Assembly (NCBI RefSeq): GCF_900103785.1
Contig: NZ_FNHE01000008.1
Coordinates: 5,270 to 69,269, forward strand
DNA from: Geodermatophilus siccatus
GTDB taxonomy: Bacteria > Actinomycetota > Actinomycetes > Mycobacteriales > Geodermatophilaceae
Direction: 5' to 3'
Length of the DNA: 64,000 nucleotides
Part shown: one piece after another, positions 9,011 to 18,302 of the stretch
How the letters are laid out: each line of letters begins with the position of its first letter
Numbering within the stretch: the stretch's first letter is position 1
The notes under the pieces: generated by a model
What the model was told of the DNA's origin: nothing
The model's database searches: none
The model's input: the letters and a program-made list of their open reading frames with translations, nothing else
Translations under genes and position numbers: made by a program

Positions 9011-10008
9011 ACTAGACGAGTAAGTCCGAATGGGATCAGTGGTCGTAGGCGATCAGTGATCTTGTGACCGGCTGGCCGGTCTGGCGGTTGTGCCAGATGG
9101 CGGCGGTGAGGGCGAGTAGGCGTTGGGCGACGCGGGCGGTGACCCCGGCCAGGCTGCGCCCTCCGTGTAGTTCCAGGTCCAGTTGGCCTTTGAGGGTGTC
9201 GCTAACCGATTCGATGAGCTGGCGGATCGGCGCGAGCAGCCGCTGGCCGGGGCGCGGCGTGCGGTTGCGGTAGGACGGGCGCAGCAAGCCGATGCCGTGC
9301 TCGGTCAGGTAGCGGTCGAGCTCGGCGGAGACGTAGCCCTTGTCGGCGATGAGCAGCAGCCCGGGGCGCTCGGCGAGCAGCTCGGCGTCGTGGTCGAGGA
9401 CGGTCATGAGCACCTGGCGTTCGTCGAGCTTGGGATGGGCCAGCGCCCAGGGGAAGAGGCAGTCCGGCCGGGGTGCAGATCAGGTGCAGCCGTAGTCCCC
9501 AGAAGTAGCGGGAGTGGCTGGCGCAGTAGCCGTAGCCGGCCCATCCGGCCAGGTCCGAGCGCTGCGCCGTGGGCCGGGAGCGGGCGCACTCCACCGGGGT
9601 GGAGTCCACCAGCCAGACCGGATCGGCCCACAGATCGGTGTCGGTGGCCAGCGCCCGGATCAGCCGCCGCAGCAGCGGCAGGGTGGCGCGCAGCCGCTTG
9701 TTGTAGCCGGACTGGCCGGGCAGATACGGGAACGCGCCGGGCAGGGCCGCGGGCACCGCCCGCAGCCAGCGGGCCTCGGAGCGCACCCCCAGCAGCACCT
9801 GGGCCACGGCCAGGGTGAGCAGTTCGGCGTCGGTCAGCTTCGGCGGCCGGCCGGTGCTGCGGCGAGGCCCCAGATAGTCGTCGATGCGGACGTAGAGTGC
9901 GGTCAGGAGGGTGTTTAGGTCGGTCGTCACAACCCGAGCCTGAACACCCCCCGCCCGTCTCTGCAGCGGCCTTCGACCCTCCGGGCCGTTAGGACTTATT
10001 CGTCTAGT
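9011..10008 (-). mobile_element. IS982-like insertion sequence
   Basis: About 998 bp bounded by inverted ends ACTAGACGAGTAAGTCCGAA (9011-9030) and the reverse complement of ACTAGACGAATAAGTCCTAA (9989-10008), 18 of 20 identical. One transposase locus fills it. No target duplication is apparent. It begins 7 bp after the end of the IS630-type gene. Confidence 0.75.
9036..9930 (-). pseudogene. IS982-like DDE transposase, frameshifted
   Basis: Starts with GTG at 9930 (VTTDLNTLLTALYVRIDDYLG). The first frame covers the N-terminal region and the first catalytic block (WLVDSTPVECARS, YFWGLRLHLICTPAG). A G4 run at 9450-9453 appears to have one surplus base, after which the correct protein continues in another frame as ALAHPKLDERQVLMTVLD, then LLLIADKGYVSAELDRYL and the C-terminal IWHNRQTGQPV. 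Family assignment rests on the DSTPV and DKGY motifs and overall layout. Inactive as written, unless the extra base is a read error or frameshifting occurs. Confidence 0.75.
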
Positions 10009-10129
10009 TCTCCGGCTGCTGCGCCGCCCGGACCGCATGCAGACAGCACCGCGGTACGGGGAACTGGCCGTTGCGCTTGTCCCGTACCGGGTCTGATGGA
10101 GGCTCGCAATCCACGTGAGGATGAGAGTC

Positions 10130-10446
10130 ATGGCGGCACCGAGGAAGTACCCCGACGAGCTGCGGGAGCGAGCGACCCGGATGGTGGTCGACGCGCGGCG
10201 TGACCCAGCCACCCGGTCCGGGGCGTTGAAGCGGATCGGCGAGCAGTTGGGCATCAACCCCGAGACGCTGCGCAACTGGGTGATCCAGGCCGAGATTGAC
10301 GAGGGCCACCGGCCGGGCATGACGACCGATGACGCGACCCGGTTGGCCGAGCTCGAGCGTGAGGTGCGAGAGCTGCGCCGGGCGAACGCGATTCTGAAGA
10401 GCGCGTCGGCTTCTTCGCGGCGGAGCTCGACCGCCCCGCCCGCTGA
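10130..10446 (+). pseudogene. IS3-family transposase OrfA, frameshifted near its end
   Basis: OrfA is the DNA-binding subunit: a homeodomain-like HTH (KYPDELRERATRMV...GEQLGINPETLRNWV) followed by a leucine-zipper region (LAELEREVRELRRANAILK). The family normally ends SASAFFAAELDRP-R-stop. Here the frame slips after SASA (about 10409-10412, one T apparently missing) and FFAAELDRPAR-TGA is read in another frame, ending at 10444-10446. The ATG at 10130 starts the conserved sequence. The loss would block both OrfA and the normal OrfAB fusion. Confidence 0.75.
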
Positions 10447-11378
10447 TCGTCGCCTTCATCGACGCCCACAAGCTCGAGTTCGGGGTCGAGCCGATCTGCC
10501 GCGTCCTCACCGAGGCCGGTGCGCAGATCGCCCCGAGCACCTACTACGCCGCCAAGTCGCGGGCACCGTCGGCGCGATCGGTGACCGACGCGGCGACCAC
10601 CGAGGTCATCGAGCAGGTGCACAGCGACAACTACGGCGTCTACGGGGTGCGCAAGATGCACGCCGAACTACGCCGGCAGGGCCACCAGGTGGCCCGCTGC
10701 ACCGTGGCCCGGCTGATGCGCCGCACGGGTCTGCGCGGGGTGAGCAGGGCGAGAGGGCCGCGCACCACCGTGCCCGACACCGGCCCGGACACCCGCTCGG
10801 ACCTGGTCGACCGCGCCTTCACCGCGACCGGCCCGGACCAGCTGTGGGTCGCCGACATCACCTACTGCCGGACCTCCTCCGGCTGGGTATACGCCGCCTT
10901 CGTCATCGACGTGTTCTCTCGGCAGGTGGTCGGCTGGCAGCTGTCCCGCAGCTTGCGCACCGACCCGGCCCTCGACGCGCTGGAGATGGGCATCTCGACC
11001 CGCCGGCGGGCCGGCCGCGACGTCAGCGGGCTCATTCACCGCTCGGACAAGGGCGCTCAGTATGTCGCCGTGCGGTACACCCAGCGCCTCGCCGAGGCCG
11101 GCGCGGTCGCCTCCGTCGGCTCCACCGGTGACAGCTATGACAACGCGCTGGCCGAGGCGTTCAACTCGCTGTTCAAGGCCGAGCTGGTCCGCAGCCGCGG
11201 CCCGTGGAAGGACATCGACGACCTCGAGATCGCCGTGGCCGAGTACATCGACTGGTTCAACCACCGCCGTCTGCACGGCGAGATCGGCCTGCTTCCACCG
11301 GTCGAGCACGAGGACGTCTTCCACCGGCACAACCCCGTGGCGACTACCGTCGCCGCGTCAGTTCCGAGCCTCCACTGA
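10443..11378 (+). CDS. IS3-family transposase OrfB (integrase catalytic domain)
   Basis: The DDE integrase core of the element. It begins around 10443 (LIVAFIDAHKLEFGVEPICRVL), overlapping the OrfA stop in the -1 frame, as IS3 elements do for programmed -1 frameshifting into an OrfAB fusion; a GTG occurs at 10581 if translated alone. It contains the HTH_21 region (YGVYGVRKMHAEL), the rve domain with Asp in WVADITY, Asp in HRSDKGAQY, and Glu in DNALAEAFNSLFKAEL. The sequence looks intact, but because OrfA is shifted upstream the fusion would not form as written. Confidence 0.8.
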   Translation: MIVAFIDAHKLEFGVEPICRVLTEAGAQIAPSTYYAAKSRAPSARSVTDAATTEVIEQVHSDNYGVYGVRKMHAELRRQGHQVARCTVARLMRRTGLRGVSRARGPRTTVPDTGPDTRSDLVDRAFTATGPDQLWVADITYCRTSSGWVYAAFVIDVFSRQVVGWQLSRSLRTDPALDALEMGISTRRRAGRDVSGLIHRSDKGAQYVAVRYTQRLAEAGAVASVGSTGDSYDNALAEAFNSLFKAELVRSRGPWKDIDDLEIAVAEYIDWFNHRRLHGEIGLLPPVEHEDVFHRHNPVATTVAASVPSLH

Positions 11379-11393
11379 ACTCGGTACGGGACA

Positions 11394-12035
11394 GGGGCCG
11401 AGCGCCCGGCGGCAGCGCTGCAGGATGTCCTGGCCGAGGGCCCGGGCCGGGTCCGCCTCGCCCACCGAGAACAGGGCAAGGGCGAGACTGCACGCGGCGG
11501 TGAGGGTGTCGGGATGGTCGGGGCCGAGGACTGACCGCCAGCGATCGAGTAGCCGCTCGGAGACGGCCCGGCTCCCGCGGCTGTCGCCGTGGGCCTGCAG
11601 ATAGCCGATGGTGTCCAGGACCAGTTTTCGGACGGCGTGAGAGTGGTCTCCCAGCGGGCCGGCGAGCACGTGCGGAGCGAGCGCGGCGTAGGCGGGCCAG
11701 CCGGCCGGGCCCTCGGGGTCGCCGGGGGAAGCGGCAGCTAGCAACGCCATCGCCCGCTCGGCAGTGGCCTCGTGCTGCTCGGGCGAAAGCTGCTCGCGGA
11801 TCACCAACTGCACCAGCCGGTGGACCTGAAAGTCGTCGGGGGAGCGGCGGGCCAGGGAGTATCCGACCAGCGTCCCAAGGGTGTCGGCCAGGGCGTCGGG
11901 ACCGGCGGCGACGCTGCGCAGCGGCTCGCCGAGCAGCTCGGCGTGGTCACTGAACAGACACAGTGGAATGGGTTCGGGCGCCAGGAAGGCGGCCAGCCCC
12001 AGCAGCTCCACCGCGGCCGGGTCCTCACATCTAAA
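11394..12035 (-). pseudogene. Internal fragment of a STAND/TPR regulator (FxSxx-COOH type or NB-ARC)
   Basis: The frame reads DPAAVELLGLAAFLAPEPIPL, then a winged-helix-like LVGYSLARRSPDDFQVHRLVQ, and TPR-like repeats (ALAPHVLAGPLGDHSHAVRKL, HPDTLTAACSLALALFSVGE). This layout is typical of actinobacterial NB-ARC/TPR proteins, including those of FxSxx-COOH systems. Both ends are cut: the 5' NTPase part is replaced by the IS5-type element at about 12036, and the 3' part stops at the IS3 end at 11393. No start or stop of its own, so non-functional. Confidence 0.65.
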
Positions 12036-12942
12036 AAGACGTTGCAATAGTTTGTCGGGAGCCGGCGGGCGCAGATCAGGATGGCGGCCAGTCGGGCCAG
12101 CGCCGTGATGGTGGTGGCGGTGCGGTCGTAGCGCAGCGCGAGGCGTTTGTAGGACAGCAGCCAGCCCAGCGTCCGCTCGACTACCCAGCGATGCCGGCCC
12201 AGTCGGGCGCTGGAGTCACGCCCGATCCGGGCGATGCGGGCGGTGATGCCCCGGCGGCGCAGGTAGCGGCGGACCCGCGGGATGTCATAGCCCTTGTCCC
12301 CGTGCAGCTTGACCGGCCGCCGGCGGGGGTGGCCGCGGCCACCGATCCGGATGGCCGGCATCGAGTCCAGGATCGGCTCGACGAACAGGCTGTCGTGCCG
12401 GTTCGCCGCTGAGACGAGCACGTTGAGCGGCAGCCCGGTGGCGTCGACGAGCGGGTGGTACTTTCTGCCGGCCTTGCCCCGGTCGGTGGGGTTCGGGCCG
12501 GTCAGCGCGCCCCCCTTTTCGCCCGGACGCTGACCGAGTCCAGGCTGGCCCGCGACCAGTCCAGCCGACCGCTCTCGCCGAGCCGATCCAGGACGGCCTG
12601 GTGTAGCCGGTCGAAGACGCCGGCGTCGGCCCATTCGTGCATCCGGCGCCAGCAGGTCCAGCCTGAGCCGTAGCCCAGCTCGATCGGCAGCTTGGTCCAG
12701 CCGATGCCGGTGGACAGCACGAAGGCGATGCCCTCGAGCACGTCCCGATCCGAGGCACGCGGCCGCCCGGTGCGCCCGTGCACCGCCGGCGGCTGCGGAG
12801 GGATCAACGGCTCGAACAGCGCCCACAGCTCATCGCTGATCAGCCGGGGCGGCGGGGACGACGCCGGCGACGACATGTCCGCGAGCCTGCGCCGGGTTGT
12901 CAGGTCGAAATAGAGCCCGACGACCTACTTCTGCAACGTCTT
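12036..12942 (-). mobile_element. IS5-family (IS427-group-like) insertion sequence
   Basis: About 0.9 kb. Inverted ends share AAGACGTTGCA (left, about 12037-12047; right, inverse at 12932-12942) with weaker similarity further in. It carries one transposase in two frames and interrupts the STAND/TPR gene. Exact ends are uncertain by a few bases. Confidence 0.65.
12040..12876 (-). CDS. IS5-family transposase, two frames joined by probable programmed frameshift
   Basis: ORF1 (ATG at 12876 to a TGA at about 12502) has the DUF4096-like N-terminal region (ISDELWALFEPLIPP, TGIGWTKLP) ending DSVSVRAKRGAR. The second frame continues KGGALTGPNPTDRGKAGRKYH, with catalytic Asp in ...VDATGLPL/GDKGYD and Glu in RWVVERTLGWLLSYKRLALRYD. 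The switch is at AAAAGGGGGG (12510-12519, read on the reverse strand), a slippery sequence of the kind IS427-group elements use for programmed -1 frameshifting, so this copy may be active. The second frame has no stop before the right end of the element and runs into flanking DNA. Confidence 0.7.
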
Positions 12943-12990
12943 CTTGGAACCCTCTGCCGCTCTGAGTCTCATGCCGGCGGGCGCTGCGGC

Positions 12991-13069
12991 CGTGCCTTAT
13001 CCGTGCCTTAAGCACCGGCCAAAGCCGGTGGTCAGCGGTCAACAGAGGTCAGCACCCCTAAGGCACGGA
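12991..13069. repeat. CGTGCCTTA repeats: possible relic attachment/integrase site
   Basis: CGTGCCTTA occurs twice in tandem (12991-12999 and 13002-13010) and once inverted (13059-13067); TCCGTGCCTTA/TAAGGCACGGA form an 11-bp inverted repeat. They lie between the island and the 3' end of tRNA-Gly (13129), where integrative elements usually sit. No integrase gene remains in the window. Confidence 0.4.
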
Positions 13070-13128
13070 GGGAGCGACGCTGCTCAGCTGACCTGCGCAT
13101 ACCTGCATTTGAGCTGGTCAGGAGGTGG

Positions 13129-13199
13129 AGCGGGTGACGGGAATCGAACCCGCATGGCCAGCTTGGAAGGCTGGGGCTCTGCCATTGAGCTACACCCGC
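13129..13199 (-). tRNA. tRNA-Gly (UCC)
   Basis: 71 nt on the reverse strand. The acceptor stem GCGGGTG/CACCCGC closes; the D-arm is GCTC...GAGC; the anticodon stem CCAGC/GCTGG encloses loop CTTCCAA with anticodon TCC; the T-arm is GCGGG-TTCGATT-CCCGT. No CCA is encoded. Its 3' end faces the accessory island. Confidence 0.95.
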
Positions 13200-13307
13200 G
13201 ACGGTGCTCCGACAGCGTAGCCGCCCCGGGTCCGCGGCCGGTCGCCAGGCGGCGGTCGTCCGCGTCGCGCCGTCCCCGGCCGGGCGGGACCTAGACTCGA
13301 CCCGCCA

Positions 13308-13381
13308 CGGGGTGTGGCGCAGCTTGGTAGCGCACCCGCTTTGGGAGCGGGGGGCCGCAGGTTCAAATCCTGTCACCCCGA
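13308..13381 (+). tRNA. tRNA-Pro (UGG)
   Basis: 74 nt. The acceptor stem CGGGGTG/CACCCCG closes with discriminator A; the D-arm contains AGCTTGGTAGCGC; the anticodon stem CCCGC/GCGGG encloses TTTGGGA, anticodon TGG; the T-arm is GCAGG-TTCAAAT-CCTGT. It lies about 120 bp upstream of trigger factor. Confidence 0.95.
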
Positions 13382-13500
13382 CCGTCCCCGTCCGCCGGAC
13401 CGGCACCTGTCCGGCTGTCTCTAGACTCGGGGGTCGACCCGGCGTCGTCCGTCGTGCCCGGCGCCCCATCCCCGTCTGTCTATCGAGGAGCACTGCTGCT

Positions 13501-15000
13501 GTGAAGAGCACCATCGAGGAACTGGGCCCCACGCGGGTCCGGATGGCGATCGAGGTGCCGTGGGGGGACCTGGACCACGCCTTCGGTGAGGTCTACAAGG
13601 AGCTCGGCCGCCAGGTGCGCGTGCCCGGCTTCCGCCCCGGCAAGGTGCCCAACCGGGTGCTCGACCAGCGCATCGGCCGGCCGCTCGTGCTCGAGCAGGT
13701 CGTTCAGCACGCCATCCCGGAGGTCTACTCCGAGGTCGTGCGGGAGAACCAGGTGCGCGTCCTGGGCCAGCCCGACATCGAGGTGACCCGCCTCGACGAC
13801 AACGACACCCTCGCCTTCACCGCCGAGGTGGACGTCGCCCCCAAGATCGAGCTCCCGTCGCTCGACGCCCTCGCGGTCACCGTCGACGACGTCGAGGTCA
13901 CCGACGACGAGATCGACCAGCAGATCTCGGTCATGCGCGAGCGCTTCGGCATGCTCACCGGCGTCGACCGCCCCGCCCAGGACGGCGACTTCGTCTCCAT
14001 CGACCTCGAGGCCAAGCTCGGCGACGAGGTGCTCGAGGACGGCTCGACCACCGGCATGTCGTACGAGGTCGGCTCCGGCAACCTCATGGAGGGCCTCGAC
14101 GACGCCGTCCGCGGGCTGTCCGCCGACGAGTCGACGACCTTCCAGACCGCGCTGCTGCAGGGCCCGAACGCCGGTGAGACGGCCGACGTCACCGTCACCG
14201 TCCGCTCGGTGAAGACCAAGGAGCTCCCCGAGCTCGACGACGAGTTCGCCTCCACCGCCAGCGAGTTCGACACCCTCGAGGAGCTGCGGGAGGACATCCG
14301 CACCCGGCTGGCCCGCACCAAGGTGCTGCAGCAGGGCGCGCAGGCCCGCGACAAGCTGGTCGAGCACCTGCTCGAGACCGTCGAGGTGCCGATCCCGGAG
14401 AACCTCGTCGACCGCGAGATCGAGTTCCGCAACCAGGCGATGCAGAACGAACTGCAGCAGGCCGGCATGGACTGGGACAGCTTCCTGCAGATGACCGGTG
14501 TCGAGAGCCAGGAGGCCTACGACGCCGACCAGCGCAAGAACATCGAGGAGGCGGTGCGCACCCAGTTCATCCTCGACGCCATCGCCGACGCCCGTGAGGT
14601 CACCGTCGACAACGAGGACCTCTCGGCGCAGATCATGGCGCAGGCCCAGCGCAACCGGATGAGCCCGGAGCAGTACGCCCAGCAGCTGCAGCAGGGCGGC
14701 AACATCGCCGAGTTCGTCGCCGACGTCCGCCGCACCAAGACCCTCGCCCAGCTGCTCGAGGAGACGACGATCACCGACGCCTCCGGCAACGTGGTCGACC
14801 TCGAGGCGCTGCGGCCGCGCACGGTGCAGGCCCCGGCCGCCGGCAGCGACACCGCCGAGGCCCAGGACGCCGACGGCGAGACCGCCGACGCCGATGCCGA
14901 CGTCGCCGACGAGGCGCCCGACGCCGAGGTCGCCGACGCGGCGGCCGTCGAGGCCACCGAGGGCGCGACCGAGGACTCCGAGGACGTCACCAAGGGCTGA
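13501..15000 (+). CDS. tig: Trigger factor (ribosome-associated chaperone and prolyl isomerase)
   Basis: 499 residues from the GTG at 13501, with GAGGAG at 13485-13490. The N-terminal ribosome-binding domain carries the signature region GFRPGKVPNRVLDQRIG (the usual GFRxGKxP motif docking on L23). A PPIase/FKBP domain follows (residues about 155-245, VDRPAQDGDFVSIDLEAKL), then the helical C-terminal chaperone domain. The last 60 or so residues are an acidic Ala/Asp/Glu-rich tail, as in other actinobacterial trigger factors. It heads the tig-clpP1-clpP2-clpX order; the strong hairpin after it suggests separate termination. Confidence 0.95.
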   Translation: MKSTIEELGPTRVRMAIEVPWGDLDHAFGEVYKELGRQVRVPGFRPGKVPNRVLDQRIGRPLVLEQVVQHAIPEVYSEVVRENQVRVLGQPDIEVTRLDDNDTLAFTAEVDVAPKIELPSLDALAVTVDDVEVTDDEIDQQISVMRERFGMLTGVDRPAQDGDFVSIDLEAKLGDEVLEDGSTTGMSYEVGSGNLMEGLDDAVRGLSADESTTFQTALLQGPNAGETADVTVTVRSVKTKELPELDDEFASTASEFDTLEELREDIRTRLARTKVLQQGAQARDKLVEHLLETVEVPIPENLVDREIEFRNQAMQNELQQAGMDWDSFLQMTGVESQEAYDADQRKNIEEAVRTQFILDAIADAREVTVDNEDLSAQIMAQAQRNRMSPEQYAQQLQQGGNIAEFVADVRRTKTLAQLLEETTITDASGNVVDLEALRPRTVQAPAAGSDTAEAQDADGETADADADVADEAPDAEVADAAAVEATEGATEDSEDVTKG

Positions 15001-15020
15001 CGCCCACCGCGCCGCACGAC

Positions 15021-15061
15021 CGACGCCGTCCCACCCCGAGGCCCGGGGTGGGACGGCGTCG
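15021..15061 (+). terminator. Terminator hairpin after tig
   Basis: A perfect 18-bp stem (arms 15021-15038 and 15044-15061) with loop AGGCC; no U-tract follows, as is common in high-GC actinobacteria. Confidence 0.75.
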
Positions 15062-15271
15062 TGCGTCCCGGACCCGACCGGCGCACCCGGCGCTGCGCCC
15101 ACGGCGAACACCCCCCTGCGCCGGGACTGTCGCTGCACGGGTCCGCGTTAGGGTCGACGCAGACTCCGGCGAGCACCGGGGAAAGACACCCCCGGGGGCC
15201 TCTCCCGGGCCCCGCACCACCCAGCCCGCCCAGATCGTCTGCACGACAGTCCTACGGAGGTCACCGCACCC

Positions 15272-15907
15272 GTGAGCACCAACCCGAACCAGGCGAGCGC
15301 GCCGCTCCTGCGTGGCGCCGCCGGGGGGATGAACCTCGGCGACTCCGTCTACGAGCGGCTCCTGCGCGAGCGCATCATCTTCCTGGGCACCCAGGTGGAC
15401 GACGTCATCGCCAACCAGCTGGCCGCGCAGATGCTGCTGCTGTCCGCCGAGGACCCCAAGCGCGACATCCACCTGTACATCAACTCGCCCGGCGGCTCGG
15501 TCAGCGCCGGCATGGCCATCTACGACACGATGCAGTTCATCGACTGCGACGTCGCGACCTACGGCATGGGCCTGGCCGCCTCGATGGGCCAGTTCCTGCT
15601 GACCGCCGGCACCAAGGGCAAGCGCTACGCCCTGCCGCACGCGCGGATCATGATGCACCAGCCGTCCGCCGGCGTCGGCGGCACCGCGGCCGACATCGCG
15701 ATCCAGGCCGACCTGTTCCGGCGCACGAAGCGCGAGCTCAACGAGCTGCAGTCCTTCCACACCGGCCAGCCGATCGAGCAGATCGAGCGGGACTCCGACC
15801 GCGACCGCTGGTTCACCGCGCAGGAGGCCCTCGAGTACGGCTTCGTCGACCACGTCGTCAGCCGTGCCGCCATGACCGACCAGGCCAACCCGGTCACCGA
15901 CAACTGA
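15272..15907 (+). CDS. clpP1: ATP-dependent Clp protease proteolytic subunit ClpP1
   Basis: 211 residues from GTG 15272, with GGAGG at 15255-15259. Serine-protease subunit of the ClpP1P2 barrel. Catalytic triad: Ser in GLAASMGQF, His in IMMHQPSAG, Asp in the SDRDRWFTA region. [10 protein letters not shown] forms the oxyanion-side strand. The N-terminal extension of about 20 residues may be a processed propeptide. clpP2 follows after 20 bp, and both are needed for an active mixed tetradecamer in actinobacteria. clpX lies 283 bp further. Confidence 0.95.
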   Translation: MSTNPNQASAPLLRGAAGGMNLGDSVYERLLRERIIFLGTQVDDVIANQLAAQMLLLSAEDPKRDIHLYINSPGGSVSAGMAIYDTMQFIDCDVATYGMGLAASMGQFLLTAGTKGKRYALPHARIMMHQPSAGVGGTAADIAIQADLFRRTKRELNELQSFHTGQPIEQIERDSDRDRWFTAQEALEYGFVDHVVSRAAMTDQANPVTDN

Positions 15908-15927
15908 CGGTTCGGAGGAGAACTGAC

Positions 15928-16554
15928 ATGAGCTTCGAGATGCCCTCCAGCCGTTACGTGCTGCCCTCCTTCGTGGAGCGCACCAGCTACGGCATGAAGG
16001 AGTCGAACCCGTACAACAAGCTCTTCGAGGAGCGGATCATCTTCCTCGGGGTGCAGATCGACGACGCGTCGGCCAACGACGTCATGGCCCAGCTGATCAC
16101 GCTGGAGTCCAACGACCCCGACCGCGACATCACGATCTACATCAACTCGCCCGGTGGCTCCTTCACCTCGCTGATGGCCATCTACGACACGATGATGTTC
16201 GTCCGGCCCGACATCCAGACGGTCTGCATGGGCCAGGCCGCCTCGGCCGCCGCCGTCCTGCTCGCCGCCGGCACCCCCGGCAAGCGCCTCGCGCTGCCGT
16301 ACTCCCGCGTGCTGATCCACCAGCCCTCCGGCGAGGCCGGCGGTCAGGTGTCCGACCTGGAGATCCACGCCGCGGAGATCGAGCGGGTGCGCACCCAGAT
16401 GGAGCAGATCCTGGCGCGGCACACCGGTCGCACCGCCGAGCAGGTCCGGTCCGACATCGACCGCGACAAGATCCTCACGGCCGAGGAGGCCAAGGAGTAC
16501 GGGATCGTCGACGCGGTGATCCAGAGCCGCAAGCTCAACGCGCTCCCGGGCTGA
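15928..16554 (+). CDS. clpP2: ATP-dependent Clp protease proteolytic subunit ClpP2
   Basis: 208 residues; the ATG at 15928 is preceded by GGAGGAG (15914-15920). Partner of ClpP1 in the hetero-tetradecamer and the face that usually docks the ClpX/ClpC ATPases. Ser in [11 protein letters not shown], His in [11 protein letters not shown], Asp in [22 protein letters not shown] is conserved. It is distinct from ClpP1 at the Ser motif (AASAAA instead of AASMG), as usual for the second paralogue. Confidence 0.95.
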   Translation: MSFEMPSSRYVLPSFVERTSYGMKESNPYNKLFEERIIFLGVQIDDASANDVMAQLITLESNDPDRDITIYINSPGGSFTSLMAIYDTMMFVRPDIQTVCMGQAASAAAVLLAAGTPGKRLALPYSRVLIHQPSGEAGGQVSDLEIHAAEIERVRTQMEQILARHTGRTAEQVRSDIDRDKILTAEEAKEYGIVDAVIQSRKLNALPG

Positions 16555-16568
16555 TCTGCCGAAACGGG

Positions 16569-16605
16569 ACGGGTCGAGTGCGCGCGTGTCGGGCGCTCGA
16601 CCCGT
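16569..16605 (+). terminator. Hairpin between clpP2 and clpX
   Basis: ACGGGTCGAG (16569-16578) pairs with CTCGACCCGT (16596-16605), with about three more inner pairs. Probable terminator or attenuator separating clpP1P2 from clpX. Confidence 0.6.
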
Positions 16606-16837
16606 ACCGTCGAGGGACGCGGGACGCATGTGGTCAAGGCGCCGTCCCCGCCGGGCGAGTCATCGCCCTCCGGGGCCGGTGCCGGCAGGTACGGTCGGCG
16701 AGCACCCGATCCCCGGCCCCACGTGCTGGGAGGAGAGCCTCGCCGGAGCGGGGCCGAGCACGGGACGTCAGCACCATCAACAGGCGGGCACCTGAGACCA
16801 GGAGCCTGGAAATCCCCCCCGAGGTGGAGGTCAGCAG

Positions 16838-18109
16838 GTGGCACGAATCGGTGAGAGCGGTGACCTGCTCAAGTGCTCGTTCTGCGGGAAGAGCCAGAAG
16901 CAGGTCAAGAAGCTCATCGCTGGCCCCGGGGTCTACATCTGCGACGAGTGCATCGACCTCTGCAACGAGATCATCGAGGAAGAGCTCTCGGAGTCGTCGG
17001 ACCTGAAGTTCGACGAGCTGCCGAAGCCCAAGGAGATCCACGACTTCCTCGAGCAGTACGTCATCGGCCAGGACAAGGCCAAGCGTGCGCTCTCGGTCGC
17101 GGTCTACAACCACTACAAGCGGGTGCAGGCCGGCGGCGCCGGCAGCCGCGACGACTCGGTCGAGCTGGCCAAGTCCAACATCCTGCTGATGGGCCCGACC
17201 GGCTGCGGCAAGACGCACCTGGCGCAGACCCTGGCCCGGATGCTCAACGTCCCGTTCGCCATCGCCGACGCCACGGCGCTGACCGAGGCCGGCTACGTCG
17301 GTGAGGACGTCGAGAACATCCTGCTCAAGCTGATCCAGGCCGCCGACTACGACGTCAAGCGGGCCGAGACCGGGATTATCTACATCGACGAGGTCGACAA
17401 GATCGCCCGCAAGAGCGAGAACCCGTCGATCACCCGCGACGTCTCCGGCGAGGGCGTGCAGCAGGCGCTGCTGAAGATCCTCGAGGGGACGACGGCGTCG
17501 GTGCCCCCGCAGGGTGGTCGCAAGCACCCGCACCAGGAGTTCATCCAGATCGACACGACGAACGTGCTGTTCATCGTGGGCGGCGCCTTCGCCGGGCTGG
17601 AGAAGATCATCGAGCAGCGGGCCGGCAAGCAGGGCATCGGCTTCGGCTCGGAGATCCGCAGCAAGAAGGAGATCGACGAGGCCAACGCCTTCGCGGAGGT
17701 CATGCCCGAGGACCTGCTGAAGTTCGGGATGATCCCCGAGTTCATCGGCCGGCTCCCGGTCATCACCAGCGTGGAGAAGCTGGACCGCGACGCGCTGATG
17801 AACATCCTCACCGAGCCGAAGAACGCCCTGGTGCGCCAGTACCGGCGGCTGTTCGAGCTCGACGGGGTGGACCTCGAGTTCACCGACGACGCGCTCGAGG
17901 CGATCGCCGACCAGGCCATCCTCCGCGGCACCGGCGCCCGCGGCCTCCGGGCGATCATGGAGGAGGTCCTGCAGTCGGTGATGTACGACGTCCCCAGCCG
18001 GGACGACGTCGCCTCCGTGGTGATCACCAAGGAGGTCGTGCTCGAGCACGTCAACCCGACGATCGTGCCGCGCAAGCCGAGCCGCGCCCCCCGCGAGAAG
18101 TCGGCCTGA
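16838..18109 (+). CDS. clpX: ATP-dependent Clp protease ATP-binding subunit ClpX
   Basis: 423 residues from GTG 16838, preceded by a GGAGG about 10 nt upstream. AAA+ unfoldase that recognises tagged substrates and feeds them to ClpP. The N-terminal zinc-binding domain has C13/C16 and C35/C38 ([16 protein letters not shown]). Walker A is GPTGCGKT at about residue 118 and Walker B is [10 protein letters not shown]; a pore loop GYVGED, sensor motifs and an IGF-type ClpP-docking loop (KQGIGFGSE) are all present. Complete and typical in length. Confidence 0.97.
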   Translation: MARIGESGDLLKCSFCGKSQKQVKKLIAGPGVYICDECIDLCNEIIEEELSESSDLKFDELPKPKEIHDFLEQYVIGQDKAKRALSVAVYNHYKRVQAGGAGSRDDSVELAKSNILLMGPTGCGKTHLAQTLARMLNVPFAIADATALTEAGYVGEDVENILLKLIQAADYDVKRAETGIIYIDEVDKIARKSENPSITRDVSGEGVQQALLKILEGTTASVPPQGGRKHPHQEFIQIDTTNVLFIVGGAFAGLEKIIEQRAGKQGIGFGSEIRSKKEIDEANAFAEVMPEDLLKFGMIPEFIGRLPVITSVEKLDRDALMNILTEPKNALVRQYRRLFELDGVDLEFTDDALEAIADQAILRGTGARGLRAIMEEVLQSVMYDVPSRDDVASVVITKEVVLEHVNPTIVPRKPSRAPREKSA

Positions 18110-18122
18110 TCCCAGGCGCAGA

Positions 18123-18160
18123 GCGACGGCCCGTCTCCCACCGGGGAGGCGGGCCGTCGC
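18123..18160 (+). terminator. Terminator hairpin after clpX
   Basis: A continuous 17-bp stem (18123-18139 with 18144-18160, one G-T pair) and loop ACCG, 14 bp after the clpX stop. Confidence 0.75.
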
Positions 18161-18302
18161 CGTTCCCGGGGTCCGTGGTGATGCGCGCCGACGGCGCATC
18201 CCGTGGCGGAGACGCGCCGTAGCTGCACATCACCGGCCATCGAGGAGTGCCCGCCGGGCCCGGCAGACCGCGAGGACGTCGCCTCGCGCCGGCTGTGGGT
18301 GT

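Larger units (their letters stand above)
10078..11393 (+). mobile_element. IS3-family insertion sequence
   Basis: About 1.32 kb. Ends begin with TGTCCCGTACCG at 10078 and its perfect inverse CGGTACGGGACA at 11382-11393; similarity continues inward for about 25 bp with a few mismatches. Terminal TG...CA and the orfA/orfB organisation are typical of the family. It truncates a STAND/TPR gene on its right side. Confidence 0.8.

Noticed and set aside
8995..9030. IS630 right end
   Set aside because: No inverse copy of the region upstream of 7855 could be matched; the neighbouring IS982-like element starts 7 bp after the gene and may have removed it.
13480..15138. 552-residue reverse open frame opposite trigger factor
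   Set aside because: Shadow of tig; Val/Gly/Leu/Arg-repetitive with no domain.
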